A DNA stretch of 56,378 nt from Aliivibrio finisterrensis (GCF_008933155.1 NZ_WBVP01000021.1:1-56378), one strand, 5' to 3'; counted from the first letter of the stretch, positions 1 to 9,590 are shown. Notes: generated by a model not told the origin, from the letters alone. Translations and numbers: made by a program.

Positions 1-118
1 GGTGATCGTTGTCATTGAAGCGTCAAAAATACAGTTCCTCCCCTTGTATTGACTATGTCGATCTCATCGTTATAGCGATAAAGGGGGAGAACCATTCTTT
101 GTCGCTGTAACAACAGTG
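1..118. repeat. CTCCCC/GGGGAG hairpin repeat (family C), left edge of window
   Basis: No gene is visible in 1-374. The first part carries CAGTTCCTCCCCTTG and, further on, CGATAAAGGGGGAGAACC, a pair able to fold into a long hairpin. The same text recurs at 3717-3898 and 8800-9030. It is cut by the window edge. Confidence 0.75.
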
Positions 119-121
119 TTC

Positions 122-343
122 GAAACTAGATACTATACGCTAGCGCTACCTAGACCGCTTCGCTCCTATAAGAGCAAAAAGCGAGGTCTCAGGGTTCAGG
201 GTTCAGGAAGAGCAAAAAGAAACCGAACTCAGCTCTTGCTCTTCCTGAAACCTGCAAGCGAAGCGCCCTGAAACCTAGAATTTACTACACCAACCATACT
301 CGCTGTTATCGTTTCTAATTAGCGCAGCGTATAGTCTCTAGCC
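122..343. repeat. Modular A-B-A element, copy 1, upstream of envZ
   Basis: The left arm begins ACTAGATACTATACGC and runs through CCGCTTCGCTCCTATAAG. The centre has GGGTTCAGG heptamers and CCTGAAACCTGCAAGCG. The right arm is the inverted form and ends GCGCAGCGTATAGTCTCTAG. It lies where ompR and envZ are normally contiguous in related bacteria. Confidence 0.8.
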
Positions 344-374
344 CTCTTCAAATTAGCAACCACAGAGAACTCCC

Positions 375-1679
375 ATGAAAAGTACCTTCGCCAGAACACT
401 TTTACTTCTCGCTTCACTCCTAATCGCCAGTCAGGTATTTTCTTACCTTGCCGTATTCAACTATGCACTCTTACCTAGTTTGCAGCAATTCAACCGCATT
501 TTAGCTTATGAAGTTCGTTTAATGTTGGCGGAAGATGTCACACTTGAAGATGGTAAAAATGTACAGCTAGGTCAGCCTTTACGTCGTCAGTTATTAGAAC
601 AACTAGGCGTAAGCATTCATGATGAACATGATCCTGAAATGAGAGAGTATTATCAGGCGAGCCCAGTTACATTTTTAAGTGAAGAGATGACCCAGGAGTT
701 AGACTCACCAACAGAAGTGCGTTTGATACTAGGGGCGGATAGCTATGTTCTCTGGATGAAAACAGAAGCGATGGCTGATTTTTATATGCGAATACCGCTT
801 TCCGAGTTACAAGAAGAAGACTTTGCACCGTTATTCAGAAACAGCCTATTTATCGCCTTATTAGTGATATTGGGTGGATGGGCATTTATTAAAATTCAAA
901 ATCGGCCATTAATGGCTCTGCAAACCGCCGCACGTAAAGTTGGTAAAGGAGAGATCCCAGAACCATTACCAGAAAAGGGTGCATCAGAAATTCAAGCGGT
1001 AACTCGTGCTTTTAACCAAATGTCAAAAGGGATCCAGCAGCTAGAGCAAGACAGAGCATTATTAATGGCTGGGGTGAGCCATGATATTCGTACTCCATTA
1101 ACACGCATTCGTTTAGCAACCGAAATGATGTCACCTCAAGATGATTACTTAGCTGAAAGTATGATTAAAGACACAGAGGAGTGTAATGAAATCATCGGTC
1201 AGTTTATGGATTATCTTAAGCCAGTAGCAAGACAAGATTTTATTGATGTCGATATCAACACTATCGTTAATGAAGTGATTTTGGCTGAAGGGGGCTATGA
1301 GCGTGAGATTAAAACCAATCTAGTTGAGATACCTAAATCTCTTCACGGTAATGCGATAGCCATTAAACGAGTAGTGACTAACTTGGTAGTTAATGCGATT
1401 CGTTATGGTGGTGATTGGATTTCAGTGTCTACTCGTGTCTCTGCTGATCACAAAACAGCATGGATTATTATTGAAGATAATGGCTCGGGTATTGATGAAT
1501 CCCAATTAGAATCGGTATTTGAACCATTTACTCGCGGTGATACGGCGCGAGGCAGCGAAGGAACCGGCTTAGGTTTGGCGATTGTTAAGCGAATTGTTGG
1601 TCAACACCAAGGTGCGGTAAGTTTGTCGAACCGTCGTGAAGGTGGCTTGAAAGTTCAGGTAGAGTTGCCGCTGGGGTAG
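375..1679 (+). CDS. envZ: Osmosensor histidine kinase EnvZ
   Basis: Inner-membrane sensor kinase, partner of the response regulator OmpR. At 434 residues it is close to the usual EnvZ length. A first membrane segment lies at about residues 7-29, a periplasmic region follows, and the second membrane segment is near 155-175. A HAMP linker comes next, then the dimerisation/phosphoacceptor helix with [10 protein letters not shown] (His236). The ATP-binding domain has [15 protein letters not shown] and [11 protein letters not shown]. All catalytic motifs are intact. The ATG start is preceded only by a weak AGAGAA. ompR is not in the 374 bp upstream, which is packed with repeats, so the usual ompR-envZ overlap appears to be broken. 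Identity is well supported; the link to ompR is inferred from the family. Confidence 0.95.
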   Translation: MKSTFARTLLLLASLLIASQVFSYLAVFNYALLPSLQQFNRILAYEVRLMLAEDVTLEDGKNVQLGQPLRRQLLEQLGVSIHDEHDPEMREYYQASPVTFLSEEMTQELDSPTEVRLILGADSYVLWMKTEAMADFYMRIPLSELQEEDFAPLFRNSLFIALLVILGGWAFIKIQNRPLMALQTAARKVGKGEIPEPLPEKGASEIQAVTRAFNQMSKGIQQLEQDRALLMAGVSHDIRTPLTRIRLATEMMSPQDDYLAESMIKDTEECNEIIGQFMDYLKPVARQDFIDVDINTIVNEVILAEGGYEREIKTNLVEIPKSLHGNAIAIKRVVTNLVVNAIRYGGDWISVSTRVSADHKTAWIIIEDNGSGIDESQLESVFEPFTRGDTARGSEGTGLGLAIVKRIVGQHQGAVSLSNRREGGLKVQVELPLG

Positions 1680-1727
1680 AGCAGTGGCGAGGAAGAGCAA
1701 AAGCAAGTTCAGGTTTCAGGAAAAGAA

Positions 1728-1924
1728 CTAGAGGCTATACGCTGCGCTAACTAGACCGCTTCGCTCCTATAAGAGCAAAAGCGAGGGTTCAGGTCTCAGG
1801 TTTCAGGAAACTCAAAAGCGAGTACACCTGAAACCTGCAAGCGCAGCGTCCTGAAACCTAAAACTCATCACATCAGCCATACTCGCTTTTATAGTTTATA
1901 GTTAGCGCAGCGTATAGCCTCTAG
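1728..1924. repeat. Modular A-B-A element, copy 2
   Basis: A complete element of about 197 bp. The left arm is CTAGAGGCTATACGCTGCGC, followed by the CTTCGCTCCTATAAGAGC linker. The B centre has TTCAGGTCTCAGG, then CCTGAAACCTGCAAGCG and GTCCTGAAACC. The right arm is GCGCAGCGTATAGCCTCTAG. The outer 15-20 bases of the two ends are perfect inverted copies, including the GGC/GCC variant. It fills the gap between envZ and xanP. Confidence 0.85.
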
Positions 1925-1942
1925 TTATTTCTCCTCAAACAT

Positions 1943-1987
1943 AAAAAAGGCCGCAGACGATCATCATCTGCGGCCTTTCTGTTTTTT
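1943..1987 (+). terminator. Bidirectional rho-independent terminator between envZ and xanP
   Basis: Stem GGCCGCAGA (1949-1957) pairs with TCTGCGGCC (1967-1975) around a 9-base loop. It is followed by a T-rich run (TTTCTGTTTTTT) and preceded by six A residues, so it can work for the convergent envZ (+) and xanP (-). Confidence 0.85.
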
Positions 1988-2046
1988 CTTAAGGACGAAG
2001 TCCGCCCTTAAGCGAAGTGTCCTTTAGCAACTTGTTGCATCCTGCT
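1988..2046. repeat. Family D repeat overlapping the 3' end of xanP
   Basis: Read on the minus strand it runs AGCAGGATGCAACAAGTTGC then CTTCGCTTAAGGGCGGAC and TTCGTCCTTAAG. A second copy adjoins the greB stop (9063-9121), and a shortened one follows the gene ending at 15057. Here it encodes the last five xanP codons and the stop. Confidence 0.8.
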
Positions 2047-3424
2047 TTTCCTTCTCTTCCTTTAGCACTTCATTACTTGGAAGAATAATATTCAGAAGAA
2101 TCGCCGTCACACCACCAGCGGTTACACCTGATGAGAAAATATTCTTAATCATCTCAGGCATGAACTGAAGGATCTCAGGCTTTTGAGCTAAACCAAGCCC
2201 CATAGAGAAAGACATTGCCATGATTAGGATTGCACGACGGTCTAGCTCAACACGAGAGATAATACGCACACCCGCAGCGGCAATCGTACCGAACATCACA
2301 ATCGTTGCGCCACCAAGTACCGGTTCAGGAATGATTTGCACCATGCTTGCAACACCAGGGAATAGTCCAAGAATAACCAACATACCAGCAATAAAATAAC
2401 CAACGTAACGGCTTGCAACGCCCGTTAATAAAATCACGCCGTTGTTTTGGCTGAAGGTTGAGTTAGGAAAACTGTTAAACACGGCAGCAATGGCAGAGTT
2501 AAGGCCATCAGCTAATACGCCACCTTTAATACGTTTGATGTATACCGGTCCTTTTACTGGCTGGCCTGATACTTCAGACGTTGCGGTAATATCGCCAATC
2601 GCTTCTAGTGCGGTAATTAAGAAGATCAGAACCAGAGGGATAAACAGAGACCAATCAAAGCCTAAGCCATATTGCATTGGAATAGGCAGCGCGATAAGTT
2701 CAGCATCGTGAGCCATATTGGTATTAAGCATACCCATTGCCCATGCAGCTAAAGTACCAACAGCCATCGCAATTACGATAGAGGCCATACGTAGGTAAGG
2801 GTTAGTTGCACGATTTAATACCACAATAATAAGTAAAACAGTGCCAGCAAGAGCCAATTTATCAAGGCTACCAAATGTACCTTCACCCATTGCAGAGTAA
2901 CCGCCCCCCATAGAAACTAGGCCGACTTGAATAAGTGTTAAACCAATTAATGTCACAACGATACCAGACACTAATGGCGTTATAATTTTTTGTGCGTACT
3001 CAAGAACACGAGAAAGGAAAATTTCAGCAGTCGAAGCCACTAAGATAGTGCCGAAAATCGCAGCCATCATGGTCGGAACATCAGCACCACCCGCTTTAAG
3101 CGCCAGACCTGCACCAATGATTGGGCCTAAGAAGTTGAAGCTCGTACCTTGAACAGAAAGAAGACCAGAGCCAATTGGGCCAAAGGTTTTAATTTGAATA
3201 AAAGAAGAAATACCAGAAGCGAACAGAGACATACTAATGATGGTATTGGTTTCTGCAGCTGGAACACCAAGCGTCTGACAGATGATCAGAGATGGGGTAA
3301 TAATCGCGACAAACATCGCCAATAAATGCTGAAGTGCAGCAAATAAAGTGTGCGGTAGCGGTGGACGCTCATCTAATTGATAAATCAGTTCAGATGGTTT
3401 TGTGGTGTTGTTTTTAACGGTCAT
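2024..3424 (-). CDS. xanP: Xanthine permease, NCS2 family (XanP-like)
   Basis: Inner-membrane proton symporter for purine bases, most likely xanthine. At 466 residues it matches the length of E. coli XanP and follows it closely ([19 protein letters not shown], then [16 protein letters not shown]). NCS2 signatures are visible: [15 protein letters not shown] and the [17 protein letters not shown] block. About 12-14 hydrophobic segments are present. The C-terminal tail ends in QDATSC, and these last residues and the stop lie inside a family D repeat, so the natural terminus was replaced or extended. A PurR-type box and promoter lie about 150-190 bp upstream. A uric acid or other purine specificity cannot be excluded. 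Confidence 0.88.
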   Translation of the reverse strand: MTVKNNTTKPSELIYQLDERPPLPHTLFAALQHLLAMFVAIITPSLIICQTLGVPAAETNTIISMSLFASGISSFIQIKTFGPIGSGLLSVQGTSFNFLGPIIGAGLALKAGGADVPTMMAAIFGTILVASTAEIFLSRVLEYAQKIITPLVSGIVVTLIGLTLIQVGLVSMGGGYSAMGEGTFGSLDKLALAGTVLLIIVVLNRATNPYLRMASIVIAMAVGTLAAWAMGMLNTNMAHDAELIALPIPMQYGLGFDWSLFIPLVLIFLITALEAIGDITATSEVSGQPVKGPVYIKRIKGGVLADGLNSAIAAVFNSFPNSTFSQNNGVILLTGVASRYVGYFIAGMLVILGLFPGVASMVQIIPEPVLGGATIVMFGTIAAAGVRIISRVELDRRAILIMAMSFSMGLGLAQKPEILQFMPEMIKNIFSSGVTAGGVTAILLNIILPSNEVLKEEKEKQDATSC

Positions 3425-3575
3425 GGCCGATATTCCTAATAGTATAACGTTGTCTTCAAAGCTCGCTGAATGGGAGTTTGAAGTGAGTAGGCGTCAATCT
3501 GTGATTGCTGTTAATCAGAACCTATCTCTATTGGGGTTGGTTGATTAAAATGAGTGGTTAATCAATTGGGACGGT

Positions 3576-3613
3576 ATTCTATAGATAATTAAACGAAAAG
3601 CAATCGTTTGCTA
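3576..3613 (-). promoter_or_regulatory. xanP promoter with PurR-type operator
   Basis: AAGCAATCGTTTGCTA (3598-3613) fits the PurR operator pattern (GCAAnCGnTTnC) at all core positions. On the minus strand, TTGCTT (3603-3598) and TAGAAT (3581-3576), 16 bases apart, form a -35/-10 pair with the operator covering the -35. Repression of a purine transporter by PurR with hypoxanthine or guanine would fit. This is inferred from the motif only. Confidence 0.6.
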
Positions 3614-3654
3614 AAATTTTTAAGAGCAGGGTGAAAGAAGAGGCGAGAATCGAG

Positions 3655-3900
3655 GAAGAGCAAAAAACGAGGATTCAGGTCTCAGGTTTCAGGAAGGGCA
3701 AGAGCAGGGTTCAAGGAGATCGTTGTGATATCTATAATCACAATGCAGTTCCTCTCCTTGTTCGAGAATGTTACTTGGCAGTAATTGTTAATATAAAAGA
3801 CAGCATAACCAACCCCCCTCTGACTCCCCCTTGTGTTCACTATATCGATCTCATGGTTATAGCGATAAAGGGGGAGAACCATTCTTTGTCGTTGTACTAA
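3655..3900. repeat. B-type and C-type repeat block upstream of xanP
   Basis: Contains GGTCTCAGGTTTCAGG heptamers, then GATCGTTGTGATAT and CAGTTCCTCTCCTTG. CCTCTGACTCCCCCTTG and CGATAAAGGGGGAGAACC follow. Short reading frames here on both strands are repeat translation, not genes. The gene-free stretch 3425-4105 holds the xanP promoter, this block and element copy 3. Confidence 0.75.
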
Positions 3901-3912
3901 CAGCGTTTGAAA

Positions 3913-4108
3913 CTAGAAGCTATACGCTGCGCTAACTAGATCGCTTCGCTTCTATAAGAGCAAAACGAGGGTTCAGGACTCAGGTTTCAGGAAGATCAAA
4001 AGCGAGCACCCCTGAATCCTGCAAGCAAAGCGTCCTGAAACCTAAAATATCACCACATCAGTCATACAGGCTTCTATCGTCTCTAGTTAGCGCAGCGTCT
4101 AGTCCCTA
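3913..4108. repeat. Modular A-B-A element, copy 3
   Basis: About 196 bp. The left arm is CTAGAAGCTATACGCTGCGC and the centre has TTCAGGACTCAGGTTTCAGG, then CCTGAATCCTGCAAGC. The right arm is GCGCAGCGTCTAGTCCCTAA. Its outer CTAG-equivalent (TTAG on the minus strand) is the TAG stop codon of comF. Confidence 0.8.
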
Positions 4109-4813
4109 ACTCCGCCCTGTTCGACAAATCGTATAAACATCAATTCTCTCAACCCCCGCTTTTCTCAACTGAACACACAAAAGATCAATCGTCGCTCCTG
4201 TTGTTACCACATCATCAACAATAGCGACATGCTTTTCAGTAATCGGTTTAGCCACTTTAAACGCACCAAGTAGGTTGGTTTGTCGAAACGATCTTGAGAG
4301 TCCTTGTTGAGGCCGAGTTGCCTTAATGCGCTTTAATATCTTGTTGTCACAGCGAGAAGTCATGTCGTTTACATTAAACTGTTGTGCAAGAGTCCAACCA
4401 AGATGGTCACTTTGGTTATATGAACGCCACCAAAAACGCTTCCAATGGAGAGGAACAGGAAGAATAAGCGGAGCGGGGTCCGAGATCTGTTTACTCAGCA
4501 ATACTCCTAAATCTTGAGCTAACCAAAAATGTTGAGCATATTTAAGACGACCAACGTACTCACGTAAAGGCTCCGTATAATCACTAACACAAAACAAGCG
4601 GTCCCACTGTGGTGGATGGGTTAAGCACTCACCGCACACCTTTGTTTCATGTTCGGTTTGCAAGCCACATTGTCGACAACGCCGAACCTTAGGAATTAAG
4701 GCAATACACTTTTGACACCAAATCGTTTCTGAAGCAGGCATAGCTAAACGGCAATAGTCGCAATGGCTCGTACCTAATTTTTGCATTGACCTTCGCAGTA
4801 ACCTGATGAACAC
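4106..4813 (-). CDS. comF: ComF/GntX family phosphoribosyltransferase-like protein
   Basis: Cytoplasmic ComF-family protein (235 residues), needed for DNA uptake in competent bacteria and linked to gluconate use in E. coli (GntX). Four Cys-x2-Cys pairs near the N terminus (CDYC, CQKC, CRQC, CGEC) form zinc ribbons. The C-terminal half is a PRTase fold with the PRPP motif VAIVDDVVTTGATI. It diverges from bioH as in E. coli. Its stop codon is the outer TAG of the adjoining repeat, so the last residues may differ from homologues. The exact reaction is unknown for the family. Confidence 0.88.
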   Translation of the reverse strand: MFIRLLRRSMQKLGTSHCDYCRLAMPASETIWCQKCIALIPKVRRCRQCGLQTEHETKVCGECLTHPPQWDRLFCVSDYTEPLREYVGRLKYAQHFWLAQDLGVLLSKQISDPAPLILPVPLHWKRFWWRSYNQSDHLGWTLAQQFNVNDMTSRCDNKILKRIKATRPQQGLSRSFRQTNLLGAFKVAKPITEKHVAIVDDVVTTGATIDLLCVQLRKAGVERIDVYTICRTGRS

Positions 4814-4852
4814 TTAGCCCTCCTTATTTTTGAACACGAATAGGCAGTGTAG

Positions 4853-5623
4853 ATGACAAGCTCTCTTTATTGGCAAACGGAAGGCGAAGGTTCCGATCTG
4901 GTTCTCATTCACGGATGGGGAATGAACGGAGCAGTGTGGCAACCTACGGTAGAGAAACTGCGCTCGCAATATCGAGTTCACTCCGTAGATTTATCAGGTT
5001 ATGGACACAGTACCGAGCTTGGCAGTGCTGATTTTGATGAGATGGTGGCACAAGTATTAGATCAAGCACCAGCAAAAGCCGCGTGGCTTGGGTGGTCTCT
5101 TGGTGGTTTAATCGCAACCCAAGCGGCGTTAACGGCACCCGATCGAGTAAGTCAATTAATTACCGTAGCAAGCTCACCACGATTCTCTGCTGGAAAAGGA
5201 TGGAGAGGAATTAAACCTGTGGTGTTATCTCAGTTTACAGAGCAGCTTAAAGATGACTTTACCCTAACGGTTGAGCGCTTTATGGCATTGCAAGCAATGG
5301 GAAGTCCAAACGCTAAACAAGACATAAAACAGGTAAAACGTGCGGTGTTTTCAAGACCATCACCAAATCAAGCGGCTTTAGCTACAGGTTTGGCGATTTT
5401 GGCCGATATAGATCTAAGAGAGTGTCTATCTCAATTAACGATGCCAGTATGTCGAATGTACGGCCGTTTAGATGGTTTAGTGCCCATTAAAGTTGCTCAA
5501 GATATGGATACCTTGCTCCCTCATTCAAGTAAGGTGGTATTTGAGCAAGCCTCACACGCGCCATTTATTTCGCACAGTGATGAGTTTATCGCTGAGCTGC
5601 GCTATTTTTTACAGCAACAATAG
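4853..5623 (+). CDS. bioH: Pimeloyl-ACP methyl ester carboxylesterase BioH
   Basis: Alpha/beta hydrolase that removes the methyl group from pimeloyl-ACP methyl ester, the step that ends BioC-dependent pimelate synthesis for biotin. The 256-residue protein has the oxyanion motif HGWGMNGAVW, the nucleophile elbow GWSLGG (Ser82), Asp207 in GRLDGLVP and His235 in SHAPFISH, the same positions as in E. coli. It lies back to back with comF, only 39 bp apart, so the two promoters overlap. The ATG start gives a normal N terminus (SSLYWQTEGEG). Well supported. Confidence 0.95.
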   Translation: MTSSLYWQTEGEGSDLVLIHGWGMNGAVWQPTVEKLRSQYRVHSVDLSGYGHSTELGSADFDEMVAQVLDQAPAKAAWLGWSLGGLIATQAALTAPDRVSQLITVASSPRFSAGKGWRGIKPVVLSQFTEQLKDDFTLTVERFMALQAMGSPNAKQDIKQVKRAVFSRPSPNQAALATGLAILADIDLRECLSQLTMPVCRMYGRLDGLVPIKVAQDMDTLLPHSSKVVFEQASHAPFISHSDEFIAELRYFLQQQ

Positions 5624-5673
5624 CGGTTTTGTCTTAGTTTATTACGCCTAGTTTTTCGATAAGGAAACGTTTT

Positions 5674-6153
5674 ATGAACTTTTCAACTAACAGTATTAGC
5701 GTGCCGCTTATTGCACCTTCTGTTAACTTGCCAACAGAACAAGTAGCACGTGAAAATCGTGTTAAAAAGCCTGTTGTGGCAACGACAAAGATGAGTGAGA
5801 CGACGTCTGAAAAAGCGATTAAAGGCGACGATAAACAACATAAACGGGATGCGTGGGAACCGTCAGAACACCCTGGTTATGATGTACTTGAAGAGAAAAC
5901 AGAAAAAAAACCTCACATTGGCACTTTGTATGATGTAGACGATGATCTAGCAAAACTCGCTCGATTGTTGTCGTTAGATACGTATGCGCAAGGTGAGGGC
6001 ACGGGGTACACCATGCGTTTCAATTTACCTAAAGAGCTACTAGAGAAACTGGCTGAGATGGGAAGAATGGTGCGCAGACGCAGTGTGATCAGTTTTCATT
6101 ATGATAAAGCGGTAGTGCCGAATAACCCGTCGGATATATTGGCAGTGCTTTGA
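5674..6153 (+). CDS. Conserved hypothetical protein, 159 residues
   Basis: I do not recognise a named family. The first half (to about residue 90) is polar, Lys/Glu-rich and probably disordered. The second half, from about residue 91 (YDVDDDLAKLARLLSLDTY to the end), looks folded, with an amphipathic helix rich in Leu and Arg. No signal peptide or membrane segment is seen. The ATG has AAGGAAACG upstream, a good ribosome site. It follows bioH by 50 bp and may be co-transcribed. A repeat element starts two bases after the TGA stop. Confidence 0.7.
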   Translation: MNFSTNSISVPLIAPSVNLPTEQVARENRVKKPVVATTKMSETTSEKAIKGDDKQHKRDAWEPSEHPGYDVLEEKTEKKPHIGTLYDVDDDLAKLARLLSLDTYAQGEGTGYTMRFNLPKELLEKLAEMGRMVRRRSVISFHYDKAVVPNNPSDILAVL

Positions 6154-6155
6154 GG

Positions 6156-6353
6156 CTAGAGACTATACGCTGCGCTAACTAGATCGCTACGCTTCTATAA
6201 AAGCAAAAGCGAGGTTTCAGGTCTCCGGCTTCAGGAAGTTCAAAAGCGAGTATACCTGAAACCTGCAAGCGTAGCGTCCTGAAACCTAAGTTATCACCAC
6301 GCCAGCTATACACGATCTTATAGTCTCTAGTCAGCGAAGCGTATAGTTGCTAG
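6156..6353. repeat. Modular A-B-A element, copy 4
   Basis: 198 bp. The left end is CTAGAGACTATACGCTGCGC and the centre has GGTTTCAGGTCTCCGG, CCTGAAACCTGCAAGCG and GTCCTGAAACC. The right arm is CAGCGAAGCGTATAG then TTGCTAG. It sits between the converging 159-residue gene and tex. Confidence 0.85.
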
Positions 6354-6370
6354 CTTCGCTTTCCATATTG

Positions 6371-8707
6371 CTACTTCTTCGCCTTCGCAAACGCCGCTGC
6401 AAATGCACCACCCATTGCTGCATTACCAACATCATTGCTTTGACGCTGTTGTCTTGTAGAAGAGGACGGTCTTGGTGAATGAGAACGTTCATTACGTTGC
6501 TGTGGTTTATTTGATTGACGCTGAGGGCGGTTATCTTCCCCAGGCTGATCATTCAAGCGCATAGAAAGGGCGATACGCTTACGTTGCACATCGATTTCCA
6601 TCACCTTCACTTTCACGATATCACCCGCTTTAACCACTTCACGCGGATCAGAAACAAAGGTATCGCTCAGAGCAGAGATATGAACCAAACCATCTTGGTG
6701 AACACCGATATCAACAAAGGCACCAAAGTTCGCCACGTTAGACACCACACCTTCTAGAACCATGCCTAGCTCAAGATCCGACACCGTATTTACGCCATCA
6801 GCAAAGGTTGCTGTTTTGAACTCAGGACGAGGATCTCGGCCCGGCTTATCAAGCTCAGAAATAATGTCCGTTACCGTTGGTAAACCAAAATCCGCACTAA
6901 TGTAATCGTTAGCAGCTACCGAGCGTAAGAACTCAGTGTTGCCAATAATCGCATCAATCGCTTTACCGTTTTTCTCAGCAATGGATTTCACAACAGGGTA
7001 AGCTTCAGGGTGAACGGCTGAGGCATCCAGTGGGTTTTTACCGTTCATTACACGTAAGAAACCAGCACATTGTTCAAACGCTTTAGGCCCTAAACGAGCT
7101 ACTTTTTTCAGTGTGGTACGGTTTTCAAAGCGACCATTTTCATCGCGGTAATCTACGATGTTTTGCGCGATTGTCGTCGATAAACCAGCAACTCGCGTTA
7201 ATAATGCAGAAGAAGCGGTATTTACATCGACACCTACGGCGTTTACACAGTCTTCAATTACCGCATCTAACTTTTTCGCTAATTGGCTTTGGCTAACATC
7301 GTGTTGATATTGGCCAACACCAATCGCTTTCGGGTCAATTTTTACGAGCTCTGCCAGTGGATCTTGCAAGCGACGAGCGATAGAGACTGCGCCACGGATC
7401 GATACATCTAAATCTGGGAACTCTTTTGCTGCCAATTCAGAAGCCGAATACACCGATGCCCCCGCTTCACTTACGATGATTTTTGCCGTTGATAGACCAG
7501 CGTCTTTAAGCAGATTACCAACAAACGCATCGGTTTCGCGTGAAGCCGTACCATTACCAATTGCAATCAAATCCACGTTGTGTTTTTTAATTAATGTTTC
7601 AATTGTGTGTGCAGACTTCGCAATTTGGTTGTGAGGTTGGTTAGGGTAGATAGTATCTGTTGCTAATACCTTACCTGTTGCATCTACAACGGCGACTTTG
7701 GTACCAGTACGTAAACCCGGATCTAAACCTAATGTTGTTTTAAGGCCAGCAGGTGCAGCCATTAATAAGTCTTTAAGGTTAGTGGCAAAAACATCGATCG
7801 CTTCGTTTTCAGAACGCTCTTTTAATGCGCCCATTAACTCGGTTTCCATGTGCATTAAAATCTTAATGCGCCATGCCCAGCTGATCACTTGCTTACGCCA
7901 CAAATCTGCAGGTTGAGAACCTAGGGTAATGCCATAATGATTAGCGATGATGATTTCACAGTAAGAACCACGAACGCCTTCTTCTTGATTCGGATCTGCG
8001 TTAATTGAAAGCTGTAAGAAGCCTTCGTTACGACCACGAAGCATCGCAAGCGCACGGTGAGAAGGGACACGGGTTAGCTTCTCATTATGCTCAAAGTAAT
8101 CTTTAAACTTCTCACCAGCGTGCTCTTGGCCATCGACCATTTTAGAGCTTAATTCCGCATTTGTGGTTAAGTAGTTACGTACTTTTTCAAGTAAGTTAGC
8201 GTCTTCAGCAATACGCTCCATCAAGATGGCACGAGCACCATCCAATACGGATTTGGTATCAGCAAATCCGTTATCGGCATCAAGGTACGATTGAGCAGCA
8301 TCTTCTGGGGTATTTTCAGGTTGTGTCCACAGTAAGTCTGCTAGTGGTTCAATACCGGCTTCAATCGCGATTTGGCCTTTCGTGCGACGCTTGCGTTTGA
8401 AAGGTAAATAGAGATCTTCAAGGCGTGTTTTACTGTCGGCATCTAAAATCTCACGCTCTAATTCAGGCGTCAGTTTGTCTTGTTCTTTGATCGATTTTAA
8501 AATTGACTGACGACGATCATCTAATTCACGTAGGTAAGTTAAACGCGTATCAAGGGTACGAAGTTGAGTATCGTCCAAACCTTCAGTTACTTCTTTACGG
8601 TAACGCGCAATAAATGGGATGGTGCTGCCTTCGTCAATCAATTGAACGGCTGCTGCAACTTGTTGAGGGCGAACGTTAAGTTCTTTAGCAATTATATTTA
8701 TTATCAT
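6371..8707 (-). CDS. tex: RNA-binding transcriptional accessory protein Tex
   Basis: Cytoplasmic nucleic-acid-binding protein of 778 residues, the usual size. The N-terminal helix-turn-helix region ([28 protein letters not shown] begins it) is followed by the YqgF-like RNase H fold ([10 protein letters not shown]). Helix-hairpin-helix repeats come next ([17 protein letters not shown], then [17 protein letters not shown]). An S1 domain near residues 650-720 has [20 protein letters not shown]. The tail is Arg/Gln/Ser-rich and ends in an Ala-rich segment. It is transcribed alone, with repeats on both sides. Its role in transcription or RNA handling is known only broadly. Confidence 0.95.
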   Translation of the reverse strand: MIINIIAKELNVRPQQVAAAVQLIDEGSTIPFIARYRKEVTEGLDDTQLRTLDTRLTYLRELDDRRQSILKSIKEQDKLTPELEREILDADSKTRLEDLYLPFKRKRRTKGQIAIEAGIEPLADLLWTQPENTPEDAAQSYLDADNGFADTKSVLDGARAILMERIAEDANLLEKVRNYLTTNAELSSKMVDGQEHAGEKFKDYFEHNEKLTRVPSHRALAMLRGRNEGFLQLSINADPNQEEGVRGSYCEIIIANHYGITLGSQPADLWRKQVISWAWRIKILMHMETELMGALKERSENEAIDVFATNLKDLLMAAPAGLKTTLGLDPGLRTGTKVAVVDATGKVLATDTIYPNQPHNQIAKSAHTIETLIKKHNVDLIAIGNGTASRETDAFVGNLLKDAGLSTAKIIVSEAGASVYSASELAAKEFPDLDVSIRGAVSIARRLQDPLAELVKIDPKAIGVGQYQHDVSQSQLAKKLDAVIEDCVNAVGVDVNTASSALLTRVAGLSTTIAQNIVDYRDENGRFENRTTLKKVARLGPKAFEQCAGFLRVMNGKNPLDASAVHPEAYPVVKSIAEKNGKAIDAIIGNTEFLRSVAANDYISADFGLPTVTDIISELDKPGRDPRPEFKTATFADGVNTVSDLELGMVLEGVVSNVANFGAFVDIGVHQDGLVHISALSDTFVSDPREVVKAGDIVKVKVMEIDVQRKRIALSMRLNDQPGEDNRPQRQSNKPQQRNERSHSPRPSSSTRQQRQSNDVGNAAMGGAFAAAFAKAKK

Positions 8708-8747
8708 TTTGATTCTTTTTTAATTAAAAATTATTGGATAGAAGCAA

Positions 8748-9040
8748 AGAGCAGGGTTCAGATCGGTCGCAAGCTCCCTTGCAGGGTTCAGAGGAGGTCG
8801 TGGTAGTTCAAGCGATCACAATACAGTTCCTCCCCTTGTTCATAAATGCTGATTGGTAGCAAATGTCTATCTAAGGGGAGGCTAGGAGGGGTTGCTAGTG
8901 ATAATGTTTAGTTTATCTTAATCACTAGAGTATGGTGTCACCAACCCCCTCTAACTCCCCCTTATATTAACAATGCCACTTTCATAACCTTAGAGATAAA
9001 GGGGGGAGAACCTTCTTTGGTCGCTGTAATTTCAACGATC
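8748..9040. repeat. Composite B2/C repeat upstream of tex
   Basis: The 8708-9122 gap holds no gene. AGCAGGGTTCAGATCGGTCG and GCAAGCTCCCTTGCAGGG open a block that continues with CACAATACAGTTCCTCCCC, AAGGGGAGGCTAGGAGGGG, CCAACCCCCTCTAACTCCCC and GATAAAGGGGGGAGAACC. These C-rich and G-rich segments can pair, giving a nested cruciform of about 220 bp. This is the longest C-family copy in the window. Confidence 0.75.
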
Positions 9041-9062
9041 ACTATTTCGCTCTTCCTGAATC

Positions 9063-9121
9063 CTTAAGGACGAAGTCCGCCCTTAAGCGAAGCGCCCTTC
9101 AGCAACTTGTTGCGTCCTGCT
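9063..9121. repeat. Family D repeat at the 3' end of greB
   Basis: Minus-strand order: AGCAGGACGCAACAAGTTGC, then CGCTTCGCTTAAGGGCGG and ACTTCGTCCTTAAGG. It starts one base beyond the greB TAG. Same orientation relative to the gene as the xanP copy. Confidence 0.8.
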
Positions 9122-9122
9122 C

Positions 9123-9590
9123 CTAGTACCTAATCGAATTCACAAACCACTCTTTATCCCCTTCAGGCGTCTTCACAATCGCTTCTTCATCGACTTCCTT
9201 TTTGATCAGCGCACGCGCCATAGGGGAATCAATCGAGATGTAATCGTGACGGCCAAAAATTTCATCTGGGCCGACAATGCGAAAAGAGAGGGTATCGCCT
9301 TGTTCGTTTTCAATTTCAACGAACGCACCGAAAAAGATTTTGCCATCTTGTTGAGGGGAATAATCGACCACTTTTACTTGGTCTAAACGCTTACGCAAAT
9401 AGCGCACACGGCGGTCTATTTCACGCAGGCGTTTTTTGTTGTATTGATAATCCGCGTTTTCACTGCGATCACCTAAACTCGCCGCCCAAGTCACCTTTTT
9501 AGTGACTTCTGGGCGCTCTTCCTTCCATAGAAACGTGAGTTCATCTTGTAGCTTATTGAATCCCTCACGGGTAATTAAATTGGTTTTCAT
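9123..9590 (-). CDS. greB: Transcription elongation factor GreB
   Basis: Rescues backtracked RNA polymerase by stimulating transcript cleavage through the secondary channel. The 155-residue protein has the N-terminal coiled coil (LITREGFNKLQDELTFLWKE) with the acidic tip region GDRSENADYQYNKKRLREID. The C-terminal FKBP-like domain has RIVGPDEIFGRHDYISIDSP and ends VNSIRY. Full length. It lies 32 bp after the lpxL-type gene on the same strand and may end an slmA-lpxL-greB transcript. Confidence 0.95.
   Translation of the reverse strand: MKTNLITREGFNKLQDELTFLWKEERPEVTKKVTWAASLGDRSENADYQYNKKRLREIDRRVRYLRKRLDQVKVVDYSPQQDGKIFFGAFVEIENEQGDTLSFRIVGPDEIFGRHDYISIDSPMARALIKKEVDEEAIVKTPEGDKEWFVNSIRY

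Noticed and set aside
3345-3370. ops-like GCGGTAGCGG inside xanP
   Set aside because: It differs from the ops consensus at key end bases and lies within coding sequence of a non-polysaccharide gene.
3631-3900. Open frames of 66-89 residues on both strands
   Set aside because: They lie entirely in B and C repeats, have no ribosome site, and the translated text follows the repeat.
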